Below are positions 1-12,330 of a stretch of DNA of 64,000 nt, piece by piece (position 1 is the first letter of the stretch; each line of letters opens with the position of its first letter). Under the pieces are notes generated by a model that was given only the letters and a program-made list of their open reading frames with translations, had not been told where the DNA came from and did no database searches. The position numbers were made by a program, and so were the translations under genes. Source of the stretch: Synchiropus splendidus (lineage: Eukaryota; Chordata; Actinopteri; Syngnathiformes; Callionymidae); NCBI RefSeq assembly GCF_027744825.2, contig NC_071349.1:7159001-7223000 (forward strand), written 5' to 3'.

Positions 1-3000
1 GCTCGCTGTCTACTCCAACTAGGAGGCACAATAGGAGCCTATCCCATATCAAACCACACATTCAGTGGGGGGGTTATGCCTGTATTGGGTGCTTTTTTTC
101 ATTGGTGACGGATAACTCAACTGTACGACCCATTTTTTTAACTTATGGTCAGTCCAGGAACTTGCAAATGCTGTATCAAATCTGACTACCTGGGTTTCTG
201 AATCATGCGTAACAACATGTGGTGTATCCCTACAGTATATACACAAATAAACATACATGTATATGCTTTAGCACAAATTCTACTAATCACTTTAGTCTCT
301 GTTCGCTCACCCCTCTACGCGTCATGTGTGTCATATTCACTACCACCTTGTTGAGCTAAAGTCACACTCACATTTGCTCTCAAATATTGCTGCCAAGCGT
401 CGCAATTTGGACGTTGAACGATTCTGACTCCATTCATAAATGTCCAAATTCCGTATAAACGTATAATAGACAGAACTCACTTGTGGATCCTGCCGTCACC
501 CCAACACTATACGGGGCGGACGTACACAAACATGGCTGACCGTGAGATCCATCTCTCTCCAGGCTATTTCTGACACTACATCACAACCCTGTGTAACACA
601 TCAGCAGCTACTGTTTTAAGTGGTTGTATTAATGAGCCGCTGAACAATTCCGGTCACACACACACAGATACATTCCCACCTTTACCTCTCAGACTCCATC
701 CATCCACCAGTTTCTTGTGAGGTCAGCCCGGAAACTACTCACCAAATTTCATCATAAAAAAAATATATACTTTATTTTATCACCATTTTATTTTTTATTT
801 GCGCATACATTTGTTATATCTTTTAACTGTTGAAATACTGTTTGCTATTTGCAAATAAAGGATATTTGAGTTTTTTAGGCTAAAAATGGGCCCTTTTTTT
901 CATAAGCTAATTTACAAAGGTCAAAAACCATAAATGACTACAACTTTCACTGCAATTAAAAAAGAAAAATTATTCATGTGCAGTAAAAGGTGCTAGTAAA
1001 ATGTTTAACTGAAGTGTCATTAGTCAATGGAAGTACTAAAAGTCCTGGCGAGGAATCAACAGAAGGGAATTTATTATGAGTGCACTTGAACACTTGCACG
1101 CAGCTCAGTTTCTACATGACTCTGTGAGTAAACACCTGAAAGGTGTAAAGAAGCAGGGATGACCTTTGCACTTCACAAGTCACCGCCATCTCTACTTCAT
1201 TCTTTTATTGATTTCCATTGGTTTTTTTTAGACTTGTCAAATGCATGTGAATGCACGTTCAAAGACCCACTCAAACTGACTTCCCTCTGCGAAATTGGAG
1301 ATCAAGACTCCGTCTCTCCTCGGACGAAAAGATAGAAAGTAGAAGAAAGAACACAAGAAAGTGGAGGAAAAAGGAGAAGGAAACTGCCAGGCTGTTTGCT
1401 CCCACCTGTTTTCACATGAAAGAAGAAAGCGGGAAAAAGACAAAGTCCCAGCGACGCCCGGGAAGACCTCAAAAGGGAAACAAAAAAGGGAGGAAGAGGA
1501 GGGGAGGAAGAGGAAAGATATGTGTGCAGCCCCAAAAGGCACATCTGTGTTTGAAGCTGAAGTCTGGAACAAGCTGTAGCATCGACTTCATAGAGAATCA
1601 GTCCCCGGGTAAACGACCGCGGTGGAAGGAGACGTTTGATATTGGGAGTGCTGGAAGGAAGAGATCATTAGACACATCCACCGTGAGAAAGACACCAATC
1701 CTCAACTGCACCGCTGCTCCATCTGAAGGATTAGGATATGTAAACATTTCTTTAATCCAGCGGAATAAATTTTTCTCTTTGGTGTTTATGGGAATCGTTG
1801 CATAAGTCAATAAAGGACGCATATTAGTACAGTACCTTCAAACAATACACGCCCAACTGTGAGGTAGCACCTGTTGGCAAGGTAACGTTCCATTTTACCT
1901 GAGTCATCAACAACTGCTAATCCTTGGACGCTTCTTCACCCGAGCCTCGCTTTTACCAACCACTTCAACCGGATTTAGGATCCCAAGGCGAATCCAGAGT
2001 GGAAACAGATTTACGTGGTCTTGATTTAGCCCTGTAGCTCCCTCAACGGTTCCTCAGGATCAACATATCCACTTGCAGTCTGCCAGATATAAGCAACCCA
2101 TTCTCTCTCCTTAGGCGTCAAATGTCAACTATTCTCAAGTGAATGTTTGTGTCCCGTAGTGATGATTTAGGTTTCTTCTCTCCAGTAGGCATCACATCAC
2201 ATTGCGATAAGCCACTGGGTGGCGCTCCTGAACGCCCCACAAGTGTGTCAACCTTTTTCTAGCCACGCCACCCTTGGTTCATTGAAAAAATGACAGGCAA
2301 TATGGCAAAATATATCATGATTTATTTATATATTTACTGACTTTAAAAAACTGTTTCGATTTTATCACTTCTCTTTTGCATGATTTTTGTGCAGTTTTAA
2401 GTTTCCAGACCAATCCTGAGCATTCTGAGCCTGAACTTGCTTCATAAAAACAATGATTCTTTCTCTCTTTACACGTTGGAGCGCATTTATTTTGTTGTGC
2501 ATTTAGTTTTACTTTTAATCCACAAAGCAAACCTTGACGGTCCATGAGAGTCAAGAAAGTTTTGAAGTGAGACGTCAAGGTAGCCGTTAGCCCTGTTAGC
2601 AGACAGTCTTTGGCGTTGCGGGTCCGACAAGGATCACTCCCTCCATGGTTCTGTGGTGAAAGTGTGTGGTCAAGTTAGTGGCGCATCAGGTTTAAAAACA
2701 GCTGGAAGTTGGGCACCGCGGTCTTTGAGGATAGCCATTATGTGACTACTTAGGGGTGAGAATGTGTTGACCTACGACACTGCTGCCACTCGGAGAAAAT
2801 CAATACTGGCATATAGAGTTTTTTTTTGTTCACCCCAGTTGCTCTTCTTGCTTTTTTTGTTCATGTTTTTAAGTCAGCTTGAACCTGTGGCCAAAATCGA
2901 GTCTCCTATTTGTGGCAAAAGGTTGAAACACAACACAAAATGGCTCCTAGTTCGACCAGTACAATGTGGTCAATCCTTTCACAGCTTCTCACCTACCTCA

Positions 3001-4892
3001 GTTCTGTAGCTAATTCTGCATCCTCCGCGCTGAATGCATGCGCTTAGCTTTTACAAAACTAAGATGCCTTTTGGGTCTATGTCTTTGTTCGCGCTATATA
3101 CGTGAAGTCCTTCAAGTGTCGTTGGAGAGGAGGGTTTGGGCTCCCTGCTTCACCTGCTTCTACATCGTGTCCTTGGCTAAGGGAGTGTTGAAATTACAAG
3201 TAGCCAACAGGTGAAACGTGAGGCGTCCGGAGGGAGAGAGAAGGAATAGACAACTTAAGAAAAGTAGAAAGAGCAAGACGGAGAAGTTGAAGGAAGATTG
3301 GTTGGTGAGAGAATCATAAAGAGATGTCTTCAGGGGACTAGAAACCCTTCATAAAAGGGGTAAAAGTGAGAAGTCTGAACAGAATGGGAAGATGGAAACA
3401 CTGGTGGCAGACTTTTTACCTTCAAAAAAGAAGCGAGCCCAGAACCCACGGTCGATGTTTTGTGTGTTAAAAAGAGAGTCACTGCGCTTTCATCTCTCGC
3501 TTTTTATAGGGTTTCTGTGATCTTAACTCTGGAGGATTTCATTTCGCCGCTTTTGAAATCACGTCCCTGTTCCCTCTTTGCCTCGCACTCCTTCCTTCCT
3601 GCAGCTCTGTGTGTGCGTGATACATGGCCAGCTAACAGTGGCAGGAACACAGATGTGTCGATAGAGATCCAACGGCAGCAAAGCTCTGAGGGACAAACAG
3701 GCATGTAGAGTGACAGAAGGGAGACGATCACCCTGGGAGTCTAAAAAAAGGACACGTTGCTTCCTCCCCTTGAGACAGACTACATCAGTGTAGGAAAAAC
3801 GTACATGATTGAAGAAGCGATGGGATAAAAATCAGTGTCTTGTTCTCATTTTTACAGACGGGCCGTGCCAATTACTGGGGTATCACATGACTCGCTGTGG
3901 TGTTACATGACGGTGTCCAACCATGCAATCTTCATTTTCTCCCTCAGAGTTTAATTTCTGATGCTGAACCGTCACCCTGGCTGATTAAATGACAACGTGA
4001 AAGACAGTTGGGGAGAAGGTGGGAGACTGGCCACTTTAATTTCTCTTTTTATATTAAAAAAAAAAGGATCACAAACTGAACAACTTGGACCGACGACCTG
4101 ACAGGTGTTTGAATAAGCCATGAGGAAGTGTGTTATTGAAGGAGCTACATTCCAATTGGATTTCAAATGTTGTGACATCATCTTTAAGTGGGTTTTCTTT
4201 GGTTTCCTCTCTCTGTGCCCCTAAGTTTGTGAGTGTGTATGCGGGACTGGTGGCCTACATAGGGAGACCCTTGCCCCTTGGTTTTTCCCTGGGAACTCTC
4301 TGAAAGTAAATCCAGTTTCTGTGTTGAAGCCGTAGTCTCTCCAGTTCCTGCCTGGCTCGTCCAGTTCCTGCTGTTGGACCGTTTCCTAAGAAAGTAGTGT
4401 TGGCATTTTGTCTGAGGCACTGTGATACTGAGATGAACACTGTTGTTTCGGTGCTTGGTGAGGTATCATGACATCAGGGTCAATGGAACCCAAACCATTC
4501 ATTTCGATTCACCAACCCATCTGATGCTTATGACCTCTGCCCAATGCTGAACAACTTGACTTTTATGAATCTTTTTAGAATATGTTTTCTAATCACATTT
4601 TTTCTCTCTCTTTCCTATGCCGCTGCCTGCTGCTCATCATACAGGTAAGATCTTATTGGCTGTTGGTCATCACTGTTTTCATTCGGTTTTCTAGAACACA
4701 AAACATGAGTTGCTCAAAGCAGCCATATCATATCATCATATACTGCATGGTGTTTCCCTGGTGTACGTGTTTATTTCAGCATGTTCACCAACTGCGCGAA
4801 TGATTAAGAGGGTACTTTGTAGTACATTTTGAGTGTGAAGGATTGAAATCATGTGGATGATATCATTTTTAAGATGGGTCAGCACTTACATT
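1..4892. other. Intronic block with no gene recognised
   Basis: Apart from the purine-rich tract at 1326-1526, this is ordinary mixed intronic DNA with short homopolymers. A 184-codon open frame at 1251-1805 is discussed under findings and is not accepted as a gene. Confidence 0.5.
1326..1526. repeat. Purine-rich (GA/GGAAA) tract
   Basis: The + strand is dominated by A and G in two runs (about 1326-1382 and 1418-1526), made of words such as AGAAGAAAG and GGAGGAAGAGG. The tract gives long Lys/Arg/Glu-rich apparent frames on + and Phe/Ser/Leu-rich ones on -, both expected from composition. Such tracts can form triplexes; no function is shown. Confidence 0.75.
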
Positions 4893-4945
4893 TTGCTCAT
4901 CCATCCATCCATATCCTGGAGGTCAGGTCGCCGGGGCAACGAGTC
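4893..4945. repeat. CCATCCATCC-type decayed repeat terminus
   Basis: A CATCCATCCATCC run is followed by CCTGGAGGTCAGGTCGC and GGGGCAACGAG. This resembles a frequent teleost interspersed-repeat end (CCATCCATCC...GGGTCGCGGGGGCAGC) that I recognise only in outline. The surrounding sequence shows no clear body. Confidence 0.45.
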
Positions 4946-5946
4946 GAGTGAAAAGGCCTGGACTTCGAATGGGTCAAGTGTGAGACATGTCTTCACAAGC
5001 AGAGTTCCTGCTTGTCAGTGGTTATTTTCTAGAATCCTCAACTCTTTTTTGATATTTGCTGATTTTTTTCCCCAAGTTGATTTTATAAAAATCCTACAAA
5101 TTGTTTTTTATTTTCAAGAAATTAATTGCATTTATGATATACTACTATACTACTTTTCATATCTGCTCCTATCATTCATTCCAAGTATTAGTAATTTTTA
5201 TTTAAAATTATACCTTTTATTATACTTTCTGAATTGTGTTTATCTGACATTTGCCACTTCATTTACCAGGATGCAATGATAAGATTTAATATCTATTAAT
5301 TGTTAATTTTATTTTACATGTCTGTTGATGTAGGTGAATATTCAATGTACTTTCATGCTCAATATAATTCATCATGTTTTTTTGTTTTGCATTTCCATTT
5401 TATTTTAATATACAGATGTTTTGTTTTTGGTTTTTTTCACACTTCTTTTTTCAGATCGCATTCGCAGCCATAGTTTATTAAATTAATTATTTATCTATCA
5501 ATTAATAATCAGCTTCAATGTATTGGAGTGGAAATTGGAGTTTTGTGGAGATTAAAGACAAATAGGTTTCTAGTTTCCTTGAGTTAAATCAATTCGTCCA
5601 TGAGTTATTGCTCAATAGAAAGACACATCAATTAACACATTCAAGTTACACTCTTTGTTATCTGCAGTCAACAACATACATTTGTTGAGTTGCAGTCGGT
5701 GCAGTTCTAGATGTCAGTATTTTGAATGTAGGAAAGACAGTCTCAAGTGTGCAGAGAAGAAGCTGCGTTTGTAGCAGGAACCCTGCAGAAATAAAAATCC
5801 CAGCAAGAGTGTCACATAAACTGACTTAACATACATTTAAAGCGAGACTATGAAGCACTTCACACACAAAGGAACGACTTCAGGCCTGAATGAAAAGTAC
5901 GACGCCATCAAGGGTGAAATAGAAAGTGGAGAACTGTGTGCGTGAA

Positions 5947-5973
5947 AAGAGAGAGAGAGAGAGAGAGAGAGAG
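5947..5973. repeat. (GA)n microsatellite
   Basis: About thirteen GA units in a row, ending in TCTCTG. Confidence 0.95.
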
Positions 5974-7550
5974 TCTCTGATCGACACAGAAGAATGTGGC
6001 TTTTCAAAACGTTCCCCTTGCTGCTTGTCCCTCTGAGGACCCCGTAGCTGGCCCTTATCTGAGAGTGGAGAGGACCATTCATCTCAGACACATTCAGTCT
6101 GCGCACGAGTCAGTGGTTGGATTCCCTGTGATGTTTTCGTCTATGCCGTTCGGTCACATGACAACAGCAGAAATTATAACTCAGCAGATGAATGGCTGGG
6201 GTTTAACTCCATGGTGTTGGGGCGTCATCCTTATTTATCTGTGTTTACCAGCATTACCAACACAACCTATTAAACTTTTCATCATACAGTCAACAAGTCG
6301 AGGATGTCCTCAGAGGAGAGGAGAGCAGTTTGGCTCCTGCTCTGATCTCATCTGTGCCGCTGCTGCTGCTGTGGCTGATTCTCTGTCCAGAACTCTAACT
6401 AACTTTCTGCTAACCTCAGGGAGGTGAACTGAGAAGCACCAAATAATGTGTCAGTTTCATCATAAAAGAACGATAGAAGCAATTCCATAAACGGGGAGGG
6501 GATATTCCCAGAGCTGCTGTTTGATTGTGGGAATGTCGGACAAAGCAAATATCTAATAAAGAGCAATAAAAGCTGCAGACGCGCGAGTGGACGGGAAGTC
6601 TACAACAAATCCCATTTCGAAACAACAAGAACACGCTGACGTGGAGGATTTGTTCTTTTTGAGACTTGTGTGTGGAGGAGCCACAGCTGTGGTGCGGCTC
6701 TGCGACTCCCGCCGCAGCAACGCTAGCCTGGCTGTTTGCTCTTTTCACACCTTGCAGAGGAAATATAAACATGAAGGTGGGAAATTAAGACGCCCCAAAT
6801 CCCTTTTTTTTTACCCAGCATCCACTCTGGTTTTAGCCTTAGAAGCACTTTCAGGAGCCGCACACACTGACGTTGACACACAAGCGGTCTGGCGTCGTCC
6901 ATTAGCTTATTGATTTGGGAGGGATTTAGGATTTAGCGTCAGATCTCTGAAGGGATGGGGAGCCTCTGAAGATCTGCGCTGATGCAGACACCACTGATAA
7001 AAGATTTCTTCCTGGAAATGGACTCAGAGGCAGCCATGGGGGAGAAAAAAGCAAAAATCAAATAAAAATACAAAAAAAACGGAAGTATGTTAAGCAGATA
7101 AAATGTGGAGGAAAAAATGTAAATGACATAAGAAAGAGAAAATAAATGTGTAAATAAATAAGAAAAATGAAAGTGCAGGTGTGAAAAAATGTCATCACAC
7201 ATTATAAAATGGTTATATGATTATATCATACTTCATTTTATCTATTTTATTATTATATTTCCTGTTTAAATAATATAATAAATATGTGTTGTTTAAGTAG
7301 TAAATATCACTGCAAAGGAGTTATGTGCAGAGCACAAAATATGATAGCAGGGCACATAGTAGCAAAATAATACGCCTTTTTTACTAAGTTTGAGGGGCGA
7401 TACATTTTCACAAGAGGGTCATTAAATGAAAAAAAGCCAATACTTGCAATGCAGCCAATGCAATGGATGCAGAAAGTGGTATAAAATAGTTATGTTTATA
7501 GAAATGATTATTATAAACAAAGTTGATCAGTTGCATAGTTTCACTCCAAC
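5974..7550. other. Intronic block with no gene recognised
   Basis: Mixed intronic sequence, becoming strongly AT-rich after about 7050. No repeat family or exon is recognised. Confidence 0.5.
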
Positions 7551-7605
7551 TTCATGAGGGCCACATGAACACAGACAAAGGGCCGTATTTGGCCCCCAGG
7601 TTGTG
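7551..7605 (+). repeat. Dispersed repeat family X, copy 1
   Basis: It contains TCATGAGGGCCACATGAACA followed by GGGCCGTATTTGGCCCCCAGG. Related fragments lie at 37046-37092 (same strand) and 52030-52098 (opposite strand). The GGCCACAT...GGCC wording is typical of vertebrate non-autonomous hAT-derived repeat ends, but the class is not proven. Confidence 0.6.
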
Positions 7606-10234
7606 TTTTACCCTCGCATGTTTTAAGGATTAGTTTAAGTAAAATTTACAAAAAAAAAAACATACATTATTGAAATGAAATATACAGAGGAAAAACTGTA
7701 TTTTATAACAGAATTAAATTTTTTAAATTTAGAATAAAAGCTCTGGGAAAAAACAAAGTTCGAACAATTTATGCTATTGAATATATAAGTCAAACATTGT
7801 AAATGTAATGGTACTTGTTTTGGAGCAACCAGCTGTTGCCTTCATCTCTCTATATCGAAGTGAGTCTCCCCTTCAGCGTCCTGCTGCACCTGTGGACTGA
7901 ATGTGCGGTGCCTCTCTACATAAATGTTTTTGGAATTCCACTGGTATTTATACTCGCTCTTCTCCAGCATGATTTCACTTTTCACCACGGACCGTATTGA
8001 AAGACTCTTTTAATGAGTCTGTTTTTACTCAACCTTCGTGGTTAATGAGTCGTTTTTGAAGCTCTTTGTTCGACTGGAAAACCAAAATTAATTAAGAAAT
8101 GTGTTGGATTTCATTATTTTTGCTTTTATCTCCCGCCTTTATCACCTCATCTATCCTCCCATTCAGCCATTTTTCATCCTTCAGCTAATCGTCCCATCTC
8201 AGCGGGGAAATGGGAAACTTGACTTTGACTTTTACCTCTGGATGGCTGTTCCTGACACCAGGGCAGCCAGCCAGGATATTAGCCCAGATAAATGTGCTTC
8301 TGCCTCTGATGTATCGCCCACATTCAGATATTCTCCCGCTCCTCTTTTGTGTTGTGGATGTCGTATTTGGAGCACTTTAAATGAAATGTTGTTATGATTA
8401 AACGCCATATTTGAGATGAATCAACGATATATGGTGGAAAGCAGGATGATGAATGTGGCAGAGTCACAAGTCCTCTGGGTGACTCCCGAGCTTTTCTCCT
8501 GTCACGAGCAGAAGGTTCGGATTCATCTGCAGGGATGTACACTGCTGGTTCTTTGCGCTGACTGCATCGATGACATTGAGAGTGTCCTACATGCTAACCG
8601 TGCTAAGATTGCTCATGCAATGCTGACAAGTAGTTTACATGTAAATATATATCATAAAATATACACAGTCATGTTATTATTTTGGGATATGTTAACCTAC
8701 ATGATCACCAACAATGGAGTTCAGTGCCTCTCCATTCTTAACCTTATTGGCTTGAGCGTCAAACACATCTAGAGTCGTCGCTCAAGGTTCACTCTACATC
8801 TGTCCCCCGGAGTCACCTGATCTAGCCATCTAGCCTGTTTAAGCCACGTCCAGTTGTGAGAAGAGCAGGTGGTTCTCTGGCTTTACCTGTGGGGCAACAT
8901 CCTCCATGCTTTATTTGTGTTCCACTATGCATGACATCAGTCCACTTCTGTTAAGATGCAGTTCAGAAGCTGCCCTCAGCTGCGTCAAATAGTGACTATT
9001 TTCAAATGACTTTTACATCTCTCATCTACATCTGGGATGCAAAGTCACCTGAAAATAGTTAGTATTAGTGAGTCCCAAAAATGTTATTCTGTGTTCAACA
9101 AGGACTGTTTTTCTTGCCCTCGGCTCTTCACATGGTCATGGATGGAACTGTACAGTATATCGACAACTCTTGCTGTTCCAGAGACAGTGTGTTTCTATTG
9201 TCTCTAGTCTCCATCACAGCTAACAATCTCTGCCCCTTGGGTGATATCAAAACCCATAAACAAGGTCAATAGTTTTTCTGTCAATCTCAGAATTTCAACA
9301 TCAAATACCATGTGCGTGGTTTTGTAGCCGGACAGAAAGGAATATATTCAGCGAGCTCACAGCAGCCTCCCTGTGTCCATGTGGTTAATAATGAATCTAA
9401 ATCTGAAGTCACATTCAGATCCACGCCTGCTGTGGTTTTGAGGGTTTCATCAGTGCCAGAGATTAATGGAAGAGTTTCTATTGAGAGAATGGATTGAAAG
9501 GGGACGGCCAGTCACACAGGATCTCAGGGTAAAGAAGGTTCTCCTCCACCACATACTGAGCTTCATTGATCACTGCAAAATAGAGAGAAAGTGAAGTGAA
9601 ATGAAAAGCCTCATCAAGGGGGTTTCATTTGCGTCCAAAATCACTCCAGCCTTGCTTTTCTCTCCCCTTCTCATCTTTGGCTTTAATTTCCACCGTGGTA
9701 TTCCCAGAGTCCCCTGCCTGCGTCCCGCGTCAGAATTGAAATGCCGATACATCATTTTAAAGCAACACTTCAGAATGAAGTCATATTTCAGCATTTAGTT
9801 CCAGCAATGAAAAGTGAACCTCTCCAATGTCCTTCGCTGGCCTAATGGACCTAGAACTCATCCAGGCATGAACATTATGCTAATACTTGTTAAGCTGGCT
9901 CTGGCCGCCTCCTTTTGTGAGTGTCTGTCATTCTATTTAGCCTGATAAACAAGTCTGATTTTCAATTATCTCTATTCAAATGAGCCCTGCGGCAGTGTTT
10001 GCCAAGTGAAGGTCCAATTTGTGTCTGCGTGTGCCGACGTGTACACAAGCAGCATGCAGTACATTTAAGCGTCGGGGAAGGGCCTCGCTGCTCGATGGTC
10101 TCCGTCCAAATGATCTATTGATGCTGTTTGTGTCAGTGCACTGATGTGCTTGTGTAAGCTCCGGAGGAGAGACAAGCGCCGCTACTGTGGCGCTGTTTAT
10201 AACAGCCATCTCTTGTTGATACGAAAATGTAATC
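7606..10234. other. Intronic block with no gene recognised
   Basis: The part near 8100-8400 and 9600-10140 has balanced composition with many TAAT/ATTA words and could include conserved non-coding sequence. No exon or transposon is recognised. Confidence 0.4.
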
Positions 10235-10353
10235 GCTGGTGGCCTGTCCCAGCTAGCAAGGGTTGGAGGGAAGACTACCTGAGGTCTGCCTGCAACAGAG
10301 AGTCCTTTGTCCGCGATATGTTTTTGGACTGTGGGAGGAAACCAGAGTGCCTA
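10235..10353 (-). repeat. Older interspersed repeat (family T) left part, split by a hAT element
   Basis: The text GTCCCAGCTAGCAAGG, TCCTTTGTCCG and GGACTGTGGGAGGAAACCAGAGTGCC is a decayed minus-strand copy of the tRNA-headed repeat also seen at 15840-16075 (-) and 40225-40445 (+). It stops abruptly at the hAT-like element and the AGTGCC text resumes at 11366. Confidence 0.6.
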
Positions 10354-11365
10354 GTAGGGATGGGCGATAACTTATCGTACACGCTATACCGCCAAACACA
10401 ATCTCTCAAATTCGATAAACACGTGACGCACTCGCTGCATTGGACTTGCACACGTAAACATGGCGTGACAGTTGTGGAGAGTGTGGCAGATTTTGTTTCA
10501 CGATCGGATTTTTTAACGTATTTTTAGTCATGACACTGGTCGACTCTGAGTCTCTGGATCCGTGTTTATTTTATTAGATGGTGTAGGATCTCAGATGTGG
10601 TCGTCTGCCTTGGTTCATATCAACACATGCACGTCTCCCTCCCACGAAACACCGTGGTGAAAATAGTTGGGTATTGGACGGACCTCCGCTCCGGTATTGG
10701 CGGCGGTGTCCTCTTCTGCATCCCCATTAGGGTTCACTGATCGCGGACACACTCTCACAGGCAGCGCTAATGCTACAACCCGACATCAGTTAGGGACCAT
10801 CAACAAATTCTAAAGCGGTCAAAGTACAACGACATCATCAATAAGGCAATGAAAAACAACCATTTTAGGAGAGAGAATTGTGTGTTTTTTCAAGACAAAG
10901 GACTGACAGTTTGTATAATGATTTGGAGAATAGAATATGATTAAATTATCATTTATTCACATGATTTCTAACATTTCTTCAATAGCATCTAGGAAATGTG
11001 TCCAGACTGGTCCATAGTTAAAGTCAACTGTTAAGAGGCATGAGATACAATAGACAGACAGCTCAATTTAACCCCTAAATAAATCTGGCAGAGCAGTCAG
11101 TCAGACACGAGTGGCTTCTACCAGAGACATAAAACATTGAATTTCTCCTCTCTACACTGAGTTAACTATTATATTTAGATATAAACAAATAATGATGTTG
11201 GGGAGAAACTCCACTAATAAGTTTCATCATAAAACAGTTTCAAGAGTGACTGTAGTGTTCAAAACGTGGAATAGAATGAAAATGTATTTATCATGATAAT
11301 TGTCGTTATCGCAGAAACTGCAACATTTATCGCGATAACTTTTTTTGTCCACATCGCCCATCCCC
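10354..11365. mobile_element. Non-autonomous hAT-like DNA transposon (1,012 bases)
   Basis: The ends carry a perfect 12-base inverted repeat, GGGATGGGCGAT at 10357-10368 and its complement at 11353-11364. They are flanked by an 8-base target-site duplication with one mismatch (AGTGCCTA at 10346-10353, AGTGCCCA at 11366-11373). Eight-base duplications and short terminal repeats of this type are the hallmark of hAT elements. Subterminal TTATCG and GATAAC words recur at both ends. No transposase-like frame exists inside, so mobility would depend on an enzyme supplied elsewhere. The outermost bases differ between the ends (GTA against C), consistent with ageing. Confidence 0.7.
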
Positions 11366-11387
11366 AGTGCCCAATGTTATTATCAGC

Positions 11388-11418
11388 GTTAGCTAACCAT
11401 TGAGCTAACTGGTTAGCT
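11388..11418. repeat. Palindrome pair GTTAGCTAAC and AGCTAAC-TG-GTTAGCT
   Basis: A perfect 10-base palindrome (11388-11397) is followed five bases later by a 7-base-arm hairpin with a TG loop (11403-11418). It lies just outside the hAT insertion, in the right part of the split older repeat. Confidence 0.8.
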
Positions 11419-11615
11419 TGTCAATAGCCTGACATGCCCCTACCTTTGCTCCCCTGCCCCTGGGGTCCCCTCCTCCAGAACACATCCTGACACGACAAGT
11501 CCACCGAGTGATGGACAAACAGCGTCATAAACTGTTTATTGATCAAAGAGAGACGGCCGGCTCCAAAGAAAACTCCAAGATAAGAGAAGGACAATTAAAG
11601 CGGGACATGATTCAT

Positions 11616-11685
11616 CTCCCTTCCTGTCTTTCCCCCTCCCTCCCTCCCTCCCTGCCTCTCTCCTTCCTTCTCTTGTTCTGTCCTC
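11616..11685. repeat. (CCCT)n pyrimidine tract
   Basis: Repeated CCCT and CCTT units with few purines. Confidence 0.85.
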
Positions 11686-11989
11686 TGTTTATGAATTCCC
11701 CTTGCTTGGCACGGCGGCCGACGGAGAAGTTTTTAGTATGCAGCTTCTCTCAAGGACAGAGCCTTGTTAGAAAAGCCTATTGAGCTGTGGCGCCGTGGCT
11801 CGCCTGAGCCTTGCAGCCTCTCTTTTCCTGCATCCCTCTCTCGCTCTTTCTCATTAATGATGTATTAGTTTATTAGGCGTTGGATATTGGGTCGGGACCC
11901 TGTGACGGACTTCATCAGGGCTGAGCTGTGTAGAGAGCGGGGAAAGCGCGGACTCCAGCGAAGTAAACATGCTAACATGTAGCACACAC

Positions 11990-12330
11990 GTCTCTATTCA
12001 TGGACACGGACGACTTATCCTGCTTTGATTTCAGCGAAGTGGCTGGATTAGATGAAGGTACACGCTGTAAACAATGTGACCCATATACCACGGGCCTCCT
12101 CCGCACACTACACCGAGGTGATTTCCCATTATGCCGTCCCTGTCTGAGTCGGCTATCTGTCATGCAAAGTGAGGAGCATTGAGCGACGGCGGGCAGAATT
12201 TACAATTTTGTCCTATTTGGTTGTAGACGCATAATGGAGCGGCCTCCTGTATAATTCACATAGTCTCGACTGAATAATTTCCAGCGGTTGTTTCTTTTCT
12301 AGCGGGATTTCAGTGCAGCTTCTTCCTTCT
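11990..12330. promoter_or_regulatory. Candidate conserved non-coding element
   Basis: High-complexity sequence with ATGCAAAG, CATAATGG, TATAATTCAC and GAATAATTTCC words. It stands out from its AT-poor, pyrimidine-rich left flank. It also contains a 60-codon frame (12000-12182) with two CxxC pairs. Conservation is inferred from texture only. Confidence 0.25.
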
